A stretch of DNA of 7,932 bases from Acidobacteriaceae bacterium. GTDB taxonomy: Bacteria; Acidobacteriota; Terriglobia; Terriglobales; SbA1. The notes under the pieces were generated by a model. The model saw only the letters and a program-made list of their open reading frames with translations. It was not told where the DNA came from and did no database searches. The translations under genes were made by a program, and so were the position numbers. How positions within the stretch are numbered: position 1 is the first letter of the stretch; the number at the start of each line of letters is the position of its first letter. The stretch lies in assembly GCA_019237515.1 (NCBI GenBank), contig JAFAGX010000069.1:1-7932 (forward strand). Direction: 5' to 3'. Positions 1-6,929 of the stretch are shown here, piece by piece.

Positions 1-3
1 ACT

Positions 4-18
4 ATACTGTTTCAGTAT
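4..18. repeat. short perfect inverted repeat with a -10-like box at the window edge
   Basis: ATACTG, a 3-nt TTT spacer, then CAGTAT form a perfect 6-bp inverted repeat. TATACT at 3-8 matches five of six bases of a sigma-70 -10 box on the plus strand. The matching -35 would lie outside the window, so the promoter cannot be confirmed. If real, transcription would begin near base 15, which fits a transcript for the beta-helix gene downstream. The repeat could instead be an operator or chance. Confidence 0.25.
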
Positions 19-82
19 GCGTACCACGTATGCGCCTTATCGGAACTCGACACCCGCCAATTCGCTGATTTCTGGCCTCTCG

Positions 83-592
83 ATGAAGAGTGTAATCTTG
101 ATCGCCGTCCTTTTTGTGCTTTTGCCGACTGCGGCAGCCGCACGCTCAAACGATCGTGTACAAATCGGCCGTTCAATAATTGTCGAGCCAGGTGAGCAGG
201 TCGGCGATGTTGTGTGTATCGCATGTTCGATTCGTGTGCGTGGCCAAATCGCAGGAGATACGGTGGCCGTTGCGGGGAGTATTACACTCGAAAATGGCGC
301 ACAGATAGCCGGAGACGCTGTTGCGGTCGCGGGTAGTGTCCGTCTCGCAAGCGACACGAAAGTTGGTGGGGACGTGGTTGCTGTGGCCGGTAAAATCCAC
401 CGCGATCCGCAGGCTGTCATTGGCGGAGATGTTACATCGGTGGGCGGAGTCGGGTGGATGTGGCCAATTCTGCTGGCGCCTTTCCTCGTTCTGGGCGGGA
501 TCGTCGCATTGATTATTTGGCTGGTGCAGCGAAAGCGGCAGACTGCGGTGGCGGGAGGCTATCCCGTCGCAACTCCCAACACGCGGTTGTAG
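83..592 (+). CDS. membrane-anchored protein with bactofilin-like beta-helix repeats
   Basis: 169-residue protein of unknown function. Residues 1-20 are a signal peptide (MKSVILIAVLF, then small residues TAAAA). Residues about 41-122 hold five imperfect repeats that each begin with Gly-Asp (at 41, 58, 77, 96 and 115) and follow the pattern GD-x-V-A-V-A-G-S-I. This periodicity of 17-19 residues is typical of polymer-forming (bactofilin/DUF8173-like) right-handed beta-helices. Residues about 125-148 form a transmembrane helix followed by Q-R-K-R-Q, so the repeat domain should face the periplasm and the short tail the cytoplasm. The first repeat carries two cysteines (C45, C48) where the others have Val/Gly. 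An in-frame ATG at 17 would add 22 residues before the signal peptide. I chose 83 because the signal sequence starts there, but neither start has a clear ribosome site. The 3' end overlaps glnE convergently. The fold is fairly sure; the role is unknown. Confidence 0.8.
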   Translation: MKSVILIAVLFVLLPTAAAARSNDRVQIGRSIIVEPGEQVGDVVCIACSIRVRGQIAGDTVAVAGSITLENGAQIAGDAVAVAGSVRLASDTKVGGDVVAVAGKIHRDPQAVIGGDVTSVGGVGWMWPILLAPFLVLGGIVALIIWLVQRKRQTAVAGGYPVATPNTRL

Positions 593-3504
593 ATCTGACG
601 AATCTCACGGCAGGTACGCTCCAGTTCTGTTTCCAGACCTCGATCAAAACTGCGCCCCAGGATATCCGACGCCAGTTTCTCGCTGGCATGACGGGCGTGC
701 TCGCCAGTTGGCAGCCACTTGTGGCGGCGGCCGACCACCAAACGCGTGAGATGGTCAGCCGTACGCAACAATTCCCCACCGTGGTCTAGAAGAGCGGCAT
801 CCCGCCTGTCCAGCAAACCAGTATCTGCACATTGCCAAATGCGGTCACGAAGATTGCCATTCTTGTGTTGGATCCGTCCTTTTACTATTAGGAAGCCAGT
901 CAAGAAATCAATGTCGTAGATGGCACCTGGCGAGGTCTTGAAATTCTTATCGGTGTCCGAGGCTTCGAGCTTCTGCCGCATCTCTCGAATGCTGCCGGCG
1001 AAACCGCTGTCTGCGGTAAAGCGCTCGTACAAACCCGCCGCAGCCTTGACAACCTGTTGGGCGCACTCGCGCGAGCCCGCAATGTATCGGAGTTTTGTAT
1101 AAGTGAGCCCCTCCCATGCGTGCGCTTCTCGTTCGAAGTAGCGGGCCAAGTCGCCCGATGTGGTCAGCAATTCCCCTTCGAGACCGCGCGGGCGTAGACG
1201 CGTGTCCACCGGGAACAGCATGCCATCCTGCGTGTACGCCGAAAGAATTTGTACAATGTGAGAAGCGGCTTGGGTGACGTACTGCCGGTTCTTCGGGTCA
1301 TCACATACAAAAAGCAGGTCTGCATCTGAGAGCAGGTCCAGTTCGCCGCTGCCTAAACGTCCGAGTGCCATAATTGTCAGGCCTTTCGGCGCTTCGGCAA
1401 TTTCGAACGCACTGGCAATCGCATCCTCTGCCGCCGACGAAATTTCGGCGCACGAGGAGTAAACATCCCGGCGCTCCAGGATGTCTTTAGCCCCGGCCGC
1501 GAACACACGATGTCGAAAATGGCGCCGAAGCAGGCGCAATTTTTCTGTATGAGAAGCGGCCGAACTCGCAACATAGGCAAAAATCGGGTCCAGCCGGTGA
1601 GTTTCTGCAAGGAAAGTTTCAAACAGATAGCCGCTTCCAGCGCGTGAGGGAGCGTTCAGCGAATCACGAAGGCTGGCTAGTTCTTCTGGGTGGCGAGTCA
1701 AAAGCTGTGTCAAGTAGTCGCTGCTATCAAAAATCGGCAACGCACTCGCAACGCATTCCCTATGGCGAAGTACCGCGCCATACCGCCCCGAAGTTGTGAG
1801 TGCTGCGGTGAAAAACCGGAACAGATTTTTGCGAGCTGCTGGGCTGAGATCGTCACCGCTCGCAAGTTGGTACAGATCCGGCGCGTCCGCTGCAAGTCGC
1901 TCCAGAATGTGACGGTTGGAGTGATCGGCGATATTGAAGTCAGCTGTGGGACGCAGCTGAAAGCTCGCATTGCCTGAATCGCGGCTTTCCAGGGTCTGCT
2001 GCTGATAGATCACACGCCGGTAAATCTCGAAAACCCGTGACATTCGCTGGCGCAGGACCTCGACGAATTTATCTATGGGGCCTTGGGACGGGTCGAAAAA
2101 GCTCATCGCGCGCTGCAGAATTTCAAGCTCCGGGCCAGAGATGGGCATTAGGTGGGTCTGTTTGCCCTGCCGCAATTGCAGCCGATGCTCAACTGTGCGC
2201 AGGAAGCCGTATGCGGCGCTCAGTTCGTGAAATTCGCTTCCGCTGATATGCCCATTATCGTGCAGCTTTTGCAGCGCAAAGAGAGTGCCACTGGACTGCA
2301 ACCAAGGCTCCGTACCCCCATATACCCGCTGCAAGCACTGCACAAGAAATTCGATATCGCGAATGCCGCCGCTATCGATTTTCACGTCAATCCCGGTTTT
2401 CTGTTCGGCGAAATGTGACCTGCGTTGTTTTTGCATCTTCTCGCGCGCTACAAGCGCGGTCTTAATGGCAGCGAAGTTTGCCGCCTCCTTGTAAACGTAT
2501 GGCCGGACTGCGCGGATGAACTGACGTGCCAGGGTGGCATCCCCTGCGGAGTGGCGAACTTTGATAAGCGCTTGTAGCTCCCAGTCCTCCGCAGAGGTTG
2601 CGTAGTACCGCAGTGCCTCCGCAAGGCTAATAGCCAGTTCCCCTTCCCCGCCTTGCGGTCGCAGACGCAAATCGATACGGAAAACCGGGCCTTCGGGGGT
2701 GGCGCAGGAGAGAATACTTGTGACTTCCTGCGCGAGCCGAATGAAGTATTCGCGATGCGAGAGTGAACAGCCAGGCGCCTCCTCTCCATCCCCGAAGAGA
2801 AACATCAGGTCAATGTCGGAGCTATAGTTCAACTCGTTGCCGCCCAGCTTTCCCAAAGCAAGGATCGCAAACGGCATGTCGTGAGGTTGTCCGCCCTCAT
2901 CGCGGTATTGCGGAGCTCCATATCGGCCTTGAAGCTGGGCCACGGCACCTTCTAATGCAGCTTGCAAGAGAACGTCGGCCAAGGTTGAAATCTCGCCAGT
3001 TGTTTCTCCCAAGGTCGCGGCATGCAACACATCGCGCAGAAGAATTCGAATGTATTGGCACTTCTTAAATGCCGCCAGCATCGCCGAGGTCCCGCACCCC
3101 GAAAAGACGCCCCCGCAGGGTTGAAGCTGCTCTTGAAAGTCCTCCTTCGAAAAGCTTCGATCCAGGTCTTTTCCCAGCAGAGATCCATCTAATAACTTGG
3201 AATGGCGAACGGCGGTCTCCCCGAGGAACTGGCTGTGCGAAAAAACGAGCAACAGATAATGCGTCAGTCTGGCATCGAGTTCCAGGAGTTTTACTGTTTC
3301 TGGCGAGCTTTGGCTGATGAAGCGACCGAAAAGCATAATCGCGCAGTCTGGATCGGGCAATTCCGGAAGCAACCCTAATACGGTGCCCGCCAATTTCGAT
3401 GAGGAGGTTCCGATCTCAGCGAGATGCGCGTGCGCCTTTTCAGAATCATGGAAAGGAATGGATTCAAAACCCGCCATGAGGTCGAGATTCCTCGATGATG
3501 GCAT
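559..3504 (-). CDS. glnE: bifunctional glutamine synthetase adenylyltransferase / adenylyl-removing enzyme
   Basis: 981 residues, close to the 946 of E. coli GlnE. The enzyme transfers AMP from ATP to a tyrosine of glutamine synthetase when nitrogen is plentiful, and removes it by phosphorolysis when nitrogen is scarce, under PII control in the cytoplasm. The N-terminal (deadenylylating) nucleotidyltransferase has GKLGGNELNYSSDIDLMF with the metal-binding pair D230/D232, then FRIDLRLRP near 275-283 and GGIRDIEFLVQ near 379-389. The C-terminal (adenylylating) domain has GRLGSGELDLLSDADLLF with D727/D729, then PVDTRLRP near 765-772. The usual GGI-x-DIEF motif of the C-terminal half is here SPGAIYDIDF (about 858-867). 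No PII or glnD gene is visible in the window. A second start, Met10 at 3477, has GAGGA 11 nt upstream; the first Met lacks a clear ribosome site, so the true start may be 3477. The stop lies inside the convergent beta-helix gene. Identity is sure. Confidence 0.96.
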   Translation of the reverse strand: MPSSRNLDLMAGFESIPFHDSEKAHAHLAEIGTSSSKLAGTVLGLLPELPDPDCAIMLFGRFISQSSPETVKLLELDARLTHYLLLVFSHSQFLGETAVRHSKLLDGSLLGKDLDRSFSKEDFQEQLQPCGGVFSGCGTSAMLAAFKKCQYIRILLRDVLHAATLGETTGEISTLADVLLQAALEGAVAQLQGRYGAPQYRDEGGQPHDMPFAILALGKLGGNELNYSSDIDLMFLFGDGEEAPGCSLSHREYFIRLAQEVTSILSCATPEGPVFRIDLRLRPQGGEGELAISLAEALRYYATSAEDWELQALIKVRHSAGDATLARQFIRAVRPYVYKEAANFAAIKTALVAREKMQKQRRSHFAEQKTGIDVKIDSGGIRDIEFLVQCLQRVYGGTEPWLQSSGTLFALQKLHDNGHISGSEFHELSAAYGFLRTVEHRLQLRQGKQTHLMPISGPELEILQRAMSFFDPSQGPIDKFVEVLRQRMSRVFEIYRRVIYQQQTLESRDSGNASFQLRPTADFNIADHSNRHILERLAADAPDLYQLASGDDLSPAARKNLFRFFTAALTTSGRYGAVLRHRECVASALPIFDSSDYLTQLLTRHPEELASLRDSLNAPSRAGSGYLFETFLAETHRLDPIFAYVASSAASHTEKLRLLRRHFRHRVFAAGAKDILERRDVYSSCAEISSAAEDAIASAFEIAEAPKGLTIMALGRLGSGELDLLSDADLLFVCDDPKNRQYVTQAASHIVQILSAYTQDGMLFPVDTRLRPRGLEGELLTTSGDLARYFEREAHAWEGLTYTKLRYIAGSRECAQQVVKAAAGLYERFTADSGFAGSIREMRQKLEASDTDKNFKTSPGAIYDIDFLTGFLIVKGRIQHKNGNLRDRIWQCADTGLLDRRDAALLDHGGELLRTADHLTRLVVGRRHKWLPTGEHARHASEKLASDILGRSFDRGLETELERTCREIRQIYNRVLGVATG

Positions 3505-3529
3505 GGAAGAAGCAGTAGAGAAGTTCGGC

Positions 3530-3546
3530 AGCTGAACCGCTCAGCT
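3530..3546 (-). other. small hairpin in the glnE leader
   Basis: AGCTGA and TCAGCT form a perfect 6-bp stem with a 5-nt loop in the 83-bp gap between the upstream minus-strand gene and glnE. No T run follows, so it is not a standard terminator. I found no convincing sigma-70 promoter in this gap. glnE may be read through from the upstream gene or use a weak promoter. Chance occurrence is possible. Confidence 0.25.
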
Positions 3547-3587
3547 TAGCACGGCCAGTTTACCCAGTTATCAAAAGACGATGAGGG

Positions 3588-4166
3588 TTACTGTGAGTTT
3601 CCCCATCGGCGCTGCCCGAAATACTTACGAACCCCGATCGCGTTGTACCGTCCCCAAGGCCCATTATTCCCAAGGTCCGCCGTGCCCAGGTTCTTGTCGC
3701 GAGCGCCCAGGCGATCAAACAGAAAATGCTGCGTTACCCGAAACTCGAATCCCTTCGCCAAATAGACCCCAAGCCCCCACGAATGTTCAATTCCGATGGC
3801 GTCAAAGGACCAGGTGTAGGAGGTTTTAGGGATGTTTTTTCCAAACAAGAACGAAGGTTCGCCAAAAAGCATGAAACGCCGAAGTTGCCCCTGTCCAAAC
3901 GGGCGCACTTCCAGGTATCCGGACAGCATGTAACGCGCAAACTCGCTACAGGGCGCGTTCACACCCCCGTAGCTTCCCGCGTTAGAGGTGCACAGATTGG
4001 GATCAATCTCGTTATGAGGAGGAGCTAAGTCAAATTGGGCGTATCCCCAGAATGTGTCGTGTGGCAGAAAGAAGCGATCACTTGTATCTGTGATGGAGCC
4101 ATCTTGGGCGTGCAAAGCGCCGAGGGAAACGACATAGAAACACAGGCACAGAAGAACCTGCCTCAT
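3588..4166 (-). CDS. secreted, probably outer-membrane beta-barrel protein of unknown function
   Basis: 192 residues. Met1-Ala20 is a classical signal peptide ending LHA, with predicted cleavage before QDG. The mature protein is rich in aromatic and glycine residues and has alternating patterns such as YLEVRPFG, FMLFGEPSFLFG, WGLGVYLAKGFEFRVTQHFL and, near the C-terminus, RYNAIGVRKYFG. This is what short outer-membrane beta-barrel strands look like. C59 and C73 could form a disulphide in an extracellular loop. A GTG at 4184 would extend the protein by six residues, but ATG at 4166 has GGAGGT ending 3 nt upstream, so it is the better start. The gene lies 83 bp upstream of glnE on the same strand, but nothing suggests a functional link. 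I do not recognise a specific family. Confidence 0.75.
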   Translation of the reverse strand: MRQVLLCLCFYVVSLGALHAQDGSITDTSDRFFLPHDTFWGYAQFDLAPPHNEIDPNLCTSNAGSYGGVNAPCSEFARYMLSGYLEVRPFGQGQLRRFMLFGEPSFLFGKNIPKTSYTWSFDAIGIEHSWGLGVYLAKGFEFRVTQHFLFDRLGARDKNLGTADLGNNGPWGRYNAIGVRKYFGQRRWGNSQ

Positions 4167-4396
4167 GCAACCTCCAACTCTCACGGCGTGAATTTAAGCA
4201 AAGGACAGAAATTCTAACGCACAGCGCGAGAAAGGCTGCGTGTTGTCCTTGGTTCCAGAGCCCTCCTCTACGGAAAATCATATCGCCTTTGCAGTTTCCT
4301 CCAATTCCTTGGATTTTCTTGGTGTAAGGCCAAAGAATACAGGGGACAGGTTTGGTCAACCTATTGCTGGGAAAAGGTCTACCTAGGGAGCCCGTC
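4167..4396. promoter_or_regulatory. divergent intergenic region
   Basis: 230 bp between the 5' ends of two divergently transcribed genes, so it must hold their promoters. On the minus strand TAGAAT (4211-4216) matches five of six -10 bases and lies 45 nt before the ATG at 4166, but no good -35 is found 17 nt upstream of it. On the plus strand I find no sigma-70 pair that I would defend. Only GGGAG before the ATG at 4397 is clear. No coding potential is evident. Confidence 0.3.
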
Positions 4397-4717
4397 ATGC
4401 CGCAGGAAATTTCTGTTTCCTATCAGGCCGTCAAAAGTAAGGTTTATAAGCTCATTGACGCTGCAGTGGAGGGAGAAAAGACCGACCAGCAGATTCGTGA
4501 ATCCTTAGCACGCTGGTGGAAGCTCATCCACCCCGCCGACCGCGTGGTAGCTCAAAAGTACCTGCTCCGCGTGTTGGAGCAGTCGCATATTAGTTTGAAC
4601 GCGATGACCCACGCCTTGTTCGACGCGAACGAAGCCAATCATCCAACAGCCACTGGTCATGAGCGGTTAGCTAAACCCGAACACGAAGCGAATAGCAGGA
4701 GTGCGGCTGCCTTTTAA
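4397..4717 (+). CDS. small helical protein of unknown function
   Basis: 106 residues with no signal peptide, membrane segment or cysteine. Residues about 5-80 look mostly alpha-helical and charged, with an Arg-Trp-Trp-Lys motif followed by HPADRVVAQKYLLRVLEQS. The last 25 residues are polar and likely disordered. I do not recognise the family. The ATG at 4397 is preceded by GGGAG with a 6-nt spacer. A TTG at 4352 would add 15 residues and is less likely. The gene stands alone: divergent from the secreted-protein gene on its left and convergent with the AHSA1 cluster on its right, 24 bp away. It is probably real, given its start signal and lack of competing frames, but the function is open. 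Confidence 0.6.
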   Translation: MPQEISVSYQAVKSKVYKLIDAAVEGEKTDQQIRESLARWWKLIHPADRVVAQKYLLRVLEQSHISLNAMTHALFDANEANHPTATGHERLAKPEHEANSRSAAAF

Positions 4718-4719
4718 GT

Positions 4720-4746
4720 CTTAGCTGGCGGGATTCGAGCCCTAAG
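4720..4746. terminator. possible hairpin at a convergent gene junction
   Basis: CTTAG (4720-4724) pairs with CTAAG (4742-4746), and GGC (4727-4729) pairs with GCC (4739-4741), giving an 8-bp stem with a 2-nt bulge and a 9-nt loop. It sits exactly between two converging genes and overlaps the stop of the minus-strand one. There is no T tract on either strand, so intrinsic termination would be weak. Confidence 0.3.
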
Positions 4747-5272
4747 CTCCGAGCGCTGGCCGCGTGCTGACCGTTTCTCCTCGTTCTACGAAAGCCTGCA
4801 TCCAGCCAAGCACCCTGACCCAACCTTGGGTGTGTCCCTGGGCGGCTTCTAGGTTGCCGGCAAATCCGCTGTGCTGCAGTCTCACCATGGTTCCGGTGCC
4901 CATCTTCTTAGGACCATGAGATTGCAGGCCATGAACCGGACGAGCTTCCAGTTCCCAACGGACCACAGTTTTGAGCGGATGCGCCCAGCTTGGGTGCCAC
5001 GTGTACACCAGCAAACGGGGTGGATCGATCTCCAAATATTCGCCTTCCACGCGAAAGGGTTTTCCATCTGCGCTAACGCCAGCACCCCACCATTTTCCTC
5101 CCGGGCGAAGGTCACTGTGGGTTTCGGTGCTGGTATAGACGCCTTTTTGGCCCCACCATTGCTGCCGCTGGTCGGGATTGGTAATTGCCTCGAACACGCG
5201 TTCTGGCGGTGCTGCGATGAAGACTTCCGCATGAATAACGTCTTGATCCGGAGAAATAGCTGCCGTTGCCAT
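4742..5272 (-). CDS. AHSA1/SRPBCC-domain protein (single domain)
   Basis: 176 residues, one START-like helix-grip domain of the AHSA1 family (hydrophobic-ligand-binding fold). Visible family landmarks are PPERVFEAITNPDQ (22-35), WWG (39-41), DLRPGGKW (54-61), GEYLEIDPPRLLVYTW (77-92) and VVRWEL (103-108), then a C-terminal helix ending near 165. A loop of roughly ten extra residues (about 109-125, RPVHGLQSHGPKKMGTG) is absent from its neighbour. The start has GAGAGG about 5 nt upstream. It is the last gene of the ArsR-led cluster, 78 bp after the two-domain paralogue. It resembles the second domain of that protein (shared WWGQ-x-GVY and SDLR-x-GG-x-W), while its N-terminus (ISPDQD) matches the start of that protein's first domain (ITPDQD). 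The ligand is unknown. Family assignment is strong. Confidence 0.9.
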   Translation of the reverse strand: MATAAISPDQDVIHAEVFIAAPPERVFEAITNPDQRQQWWGQKGVYTSTETHSDLRPGGKWWGAGVSADGKPFRVEGEYLEIDPPRLLVYTWHPSWAHPLKTVVRWELEARPVHGLQSHGPKKMGTGTMVRLQHSGFAGNLEAAQGHTQGWVRVLGWMQAFVERGETVSTRPALGA

Positions 5273-5350
5273 TGGTTCCTCTCCACCCTCGCATACCCAT
5301 TCTTGAAGGTTGCCGAGCGCTTCGTCTCAATATCCCGTGCCGTCTCTTAC

Positions 5351-6346
5351 TTAATCCCTCGCCGTCGATGTGGACATCCGCGATTCGACGGTTTCGCCTG
5401 TTTCCAGCAGTGTCTGAATCCAGCCCAGCATGCGTGGCCAGCCCCGGTAACTCTGTGCCAGCTCCGGATGCGCTGCGAGCCCACAATGGCGAATTCGTAA
5501 CAGTGTGCCATTGGGCGTGGGCCGCAGTTCCCAGCGAACTTCGGTTTTTGCATCGCCCGTCCAGCTTGCCACCCAGGTCTGCGTCAGGCGTCGTGGTGGA
5601 TCAACTTCCAAATACTCGCCGCTTACTTCGAAATGCGAGCCTTCCGGGCCAATGCCTGCACTCCGCCAACGTCCTCCCACCCGGAGGTCTGAGCTGAATT
5701 CAGTGCATTGATACACCCCCGCCTGTCCCCACCATTTCAAGACTTGCTGAGGATCGACAAGCGCCTGAAAGACGCGGCTTGGGTCCGCAGAGATGCGGAT
5801 CTCACTCACAAGTTCATTTTGATCAACCGCAACGTGCGTGGTTACAGTCTTCGAGCCAATACTTTCCGCAATTCGTTTCTCAACAAAATCCTTAAGCGTT
5901 TCGACCACACCTTTCCAGCCACTTCCGTAATCCTTGCGTGCGACTGGCAGGTTTCTCAGACCGCTATGGGTTACTTTGACTTTCGTGCCCGCGGCGACCG
6001 GAACGAGTTCCCAGCGCACCACAGTTCGCTCTGAGCTCTGATCGTGCCAGTTCGCAATCCATGTGTAGGCCAGCACGCGCGGCGGATCGAACTCCAGCAC
6101 CTCTCCTTCACAGTGAAATTTGCTGACGCCGTTAATGTCCATCTTGGTCTGCCGGGTGTCATAGCGCCATTGCCCCCCGCGGCGGGGCTCAAAAGCGAAC
6201 GAGTCGATCTGACATTCGTCGGATGTCCACCATTGCATGACCTGCTTGGGATCAATCAACGCTTGAAATACCTTTTCCGCAGGCGCGGCAATCTGGATCT
6301 CTCTGACAACTGCGTCCTGATCGGGAGTTATGTTTGCACTGGCCAT
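5351..6346 (-). CDS. tandem two-domain AHSA1/SRPBCC protein
   Basis: 331 residues from ATG 6346, which has AGGAGA about 4 nt upstream. An upstream in-frame start at 6409 would add 21 residues without such a signal. Domain 1 (about 12-158) has APAEKVFQALIDPKQ, QWW, RRGGQWRYD, GEVLEFDPPRVLAYTW and VVRWEL. Domain 2 (about 175-322) has DPSRVFQALVDPQQ, KWWGQAGVY, DLRVGGRW, GEYLEVDPPRRLTQTW and VRWEL. Most AHSA1 proteins are single domains of about 140-170 residues, so this is a fusion or internal duplication. No signal peptide or membrane segment is seen, so it should be cytoplasmic. It lies 66 bp after the secreted-protein gene and 78 bp before the single-domain paralogue, within the ArsR-led cluster. 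The ligand or substrate is not predictable from sequence. Confidence 0.9.
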   Translation of the reverse strand: MASANITPDQDAVVREIQIAAPAEKVFQALIDPKQVMQWWTSDECQIDSFAFEPRRGGQWRYDTRQTKMDINGVSKFHCEGEVLEFDPPRVLAYTWIANWHDQSSERTVVRWELVPVAAGTKVKVTHSGLRNLPVARKDYGSGWKGVVETLKDFVEKRIAESIGSKTVTTHVAVDQNELVSEIRISADPSRVFQALVDPQQVLKWWGQAGVYQCTEFSSDLRVGGRWRSAGIGPEGSHFEVSGEYLEVDPPRRLTQTWVASWTGDAKTEVRWELRPTPNGTLLRIRHCGLAAHPELAQSYRGWPRMLGWIQTLLETGETVESRMSTSTARD

Positions 6347-6412
6347 CCGCTCTCCTTCCCATGATGGTATCGAGGCCTTACTCGAGTTCCTGCCGCGCCT
6401 GCGAACCAAAAT

Positions 6413-6907
6413 TTATTTTTGCCGTTGAAGATCGAACACTTCCTGCATTTTCTTTCCATCCGGAGTTGCGAATTGCCATTGCTCGGTATGGTGATCGGCA
6501 TCGACCAATGTGAACACTACCTGTTCCATGTGGCCATGCTGTGTACTGACCAGGTTGGTGGCATCAAGGAAATTAAAGGTGATCGTCTTTCCATCCGGCG
6601 ACACGGAACCAACCATTCGCGGCTGATTTCCGCTTGCGCAGTAATGGGTCATCATCACCCGGTTGCCGTCCAGATGAAACATCGTGATCATGTCTTCCCG
6701 ACCCGTAATCTCGCTCATCATTGCAGAGCCGTTCGAGATGACTCGATTGGAAATCTGCACAGGCCGGCCATCAGAAGTTTTTCCCGCCCACGATCCTTGC
6801 AAAGACTTGAGCTGGGCAAATGCGGTGTTGGCTTCCGATTCGGCGAGGGCTGCGGTGGCGGTCAGAGCAATCAGAATGGGCAGTACCATGCGAAGCGTTT
6901 TCATCAT
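6413..6907 (-). CDS. secreted small lipocalin-like protein of unknown function
   Basis: 164 residues. MMKTLRMVLPILIALTATAALA is a clear signal peptide with cleavage predicted before ESE, so the mature protein is periplasmic or extracellular. The mature part begins with LKSLQGSWAGKTSDGRPVQI, then alternates short beta strands: VISNGSAMMSEI, MITMFHLDGNRVMMTHYC, KTITFNFLDATNL, HMEQVVFTLVDADHHTEQW. The early G-S-W-x-G signature followed by about eight strands is typical of DUF1579- or lipocalin-like barrels. I cannot name the family with certainty. Histidines and Met residues are frequent near the centre, so a ligand or metal role is possible but unproven. The start has GAGGAG with a 6-nt spacer, and two adjacent ATG codons (6907, 6904). 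It follows the repressor gene by 22 bp and is almost surely co-transcribed with it. Confidence 0.8.
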   Translation of the reverse strand: MMKTLRMVLPILIALTATAALAESEANTAFAQLKSLQGSWAGKTSDGRPVQISNRVISNGSAMMSEITGREDMITMFHLDGNRVMMTHYCASGNQPRMVGSVSPDGKTITFNFLDATNLVSTQHGHMEQVVFTLVDADHHTEQWQFATPDGKKMQEVFDLQRQK

Positions 6908-6929
6908 TACATTCTCCTCAGAGTTAATT

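Noticed and set aside
3547..3580. TTGATA on the minus strand as a possible -35 box for glnE.
   Set aside because: The hexamer 17 bp downstream (TGCTAA) matches only two of six -10 bases.
4724..4748. GGGATTCGAGCCC resembles the reverse complement of a tRNA T-arm, suggesting a tRNA remnant or attachment site.
   Set aside because: Only three T-stem pairs form, and no anticodon arm, D-arm or acceptor stem is found on the minus strand before it. The bases are explained by the end of the AHSA1 gene and a small hairpin.
4871..5500. 209-codon plus-strand open frame across the AHSA1 genes.
   Set aside because: It runs antisense through two AHSA1 genes with clear family motifs and has no plausible domain.
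6370..6385. TCGAG-GCCTTA-CTCGA hairpin between the secreted-protein gene and the two-domain AHSA1 gene.
   Set aside because: The stem is only 5 bp with no T tract. It is too weak to call a terminator or attenuator.
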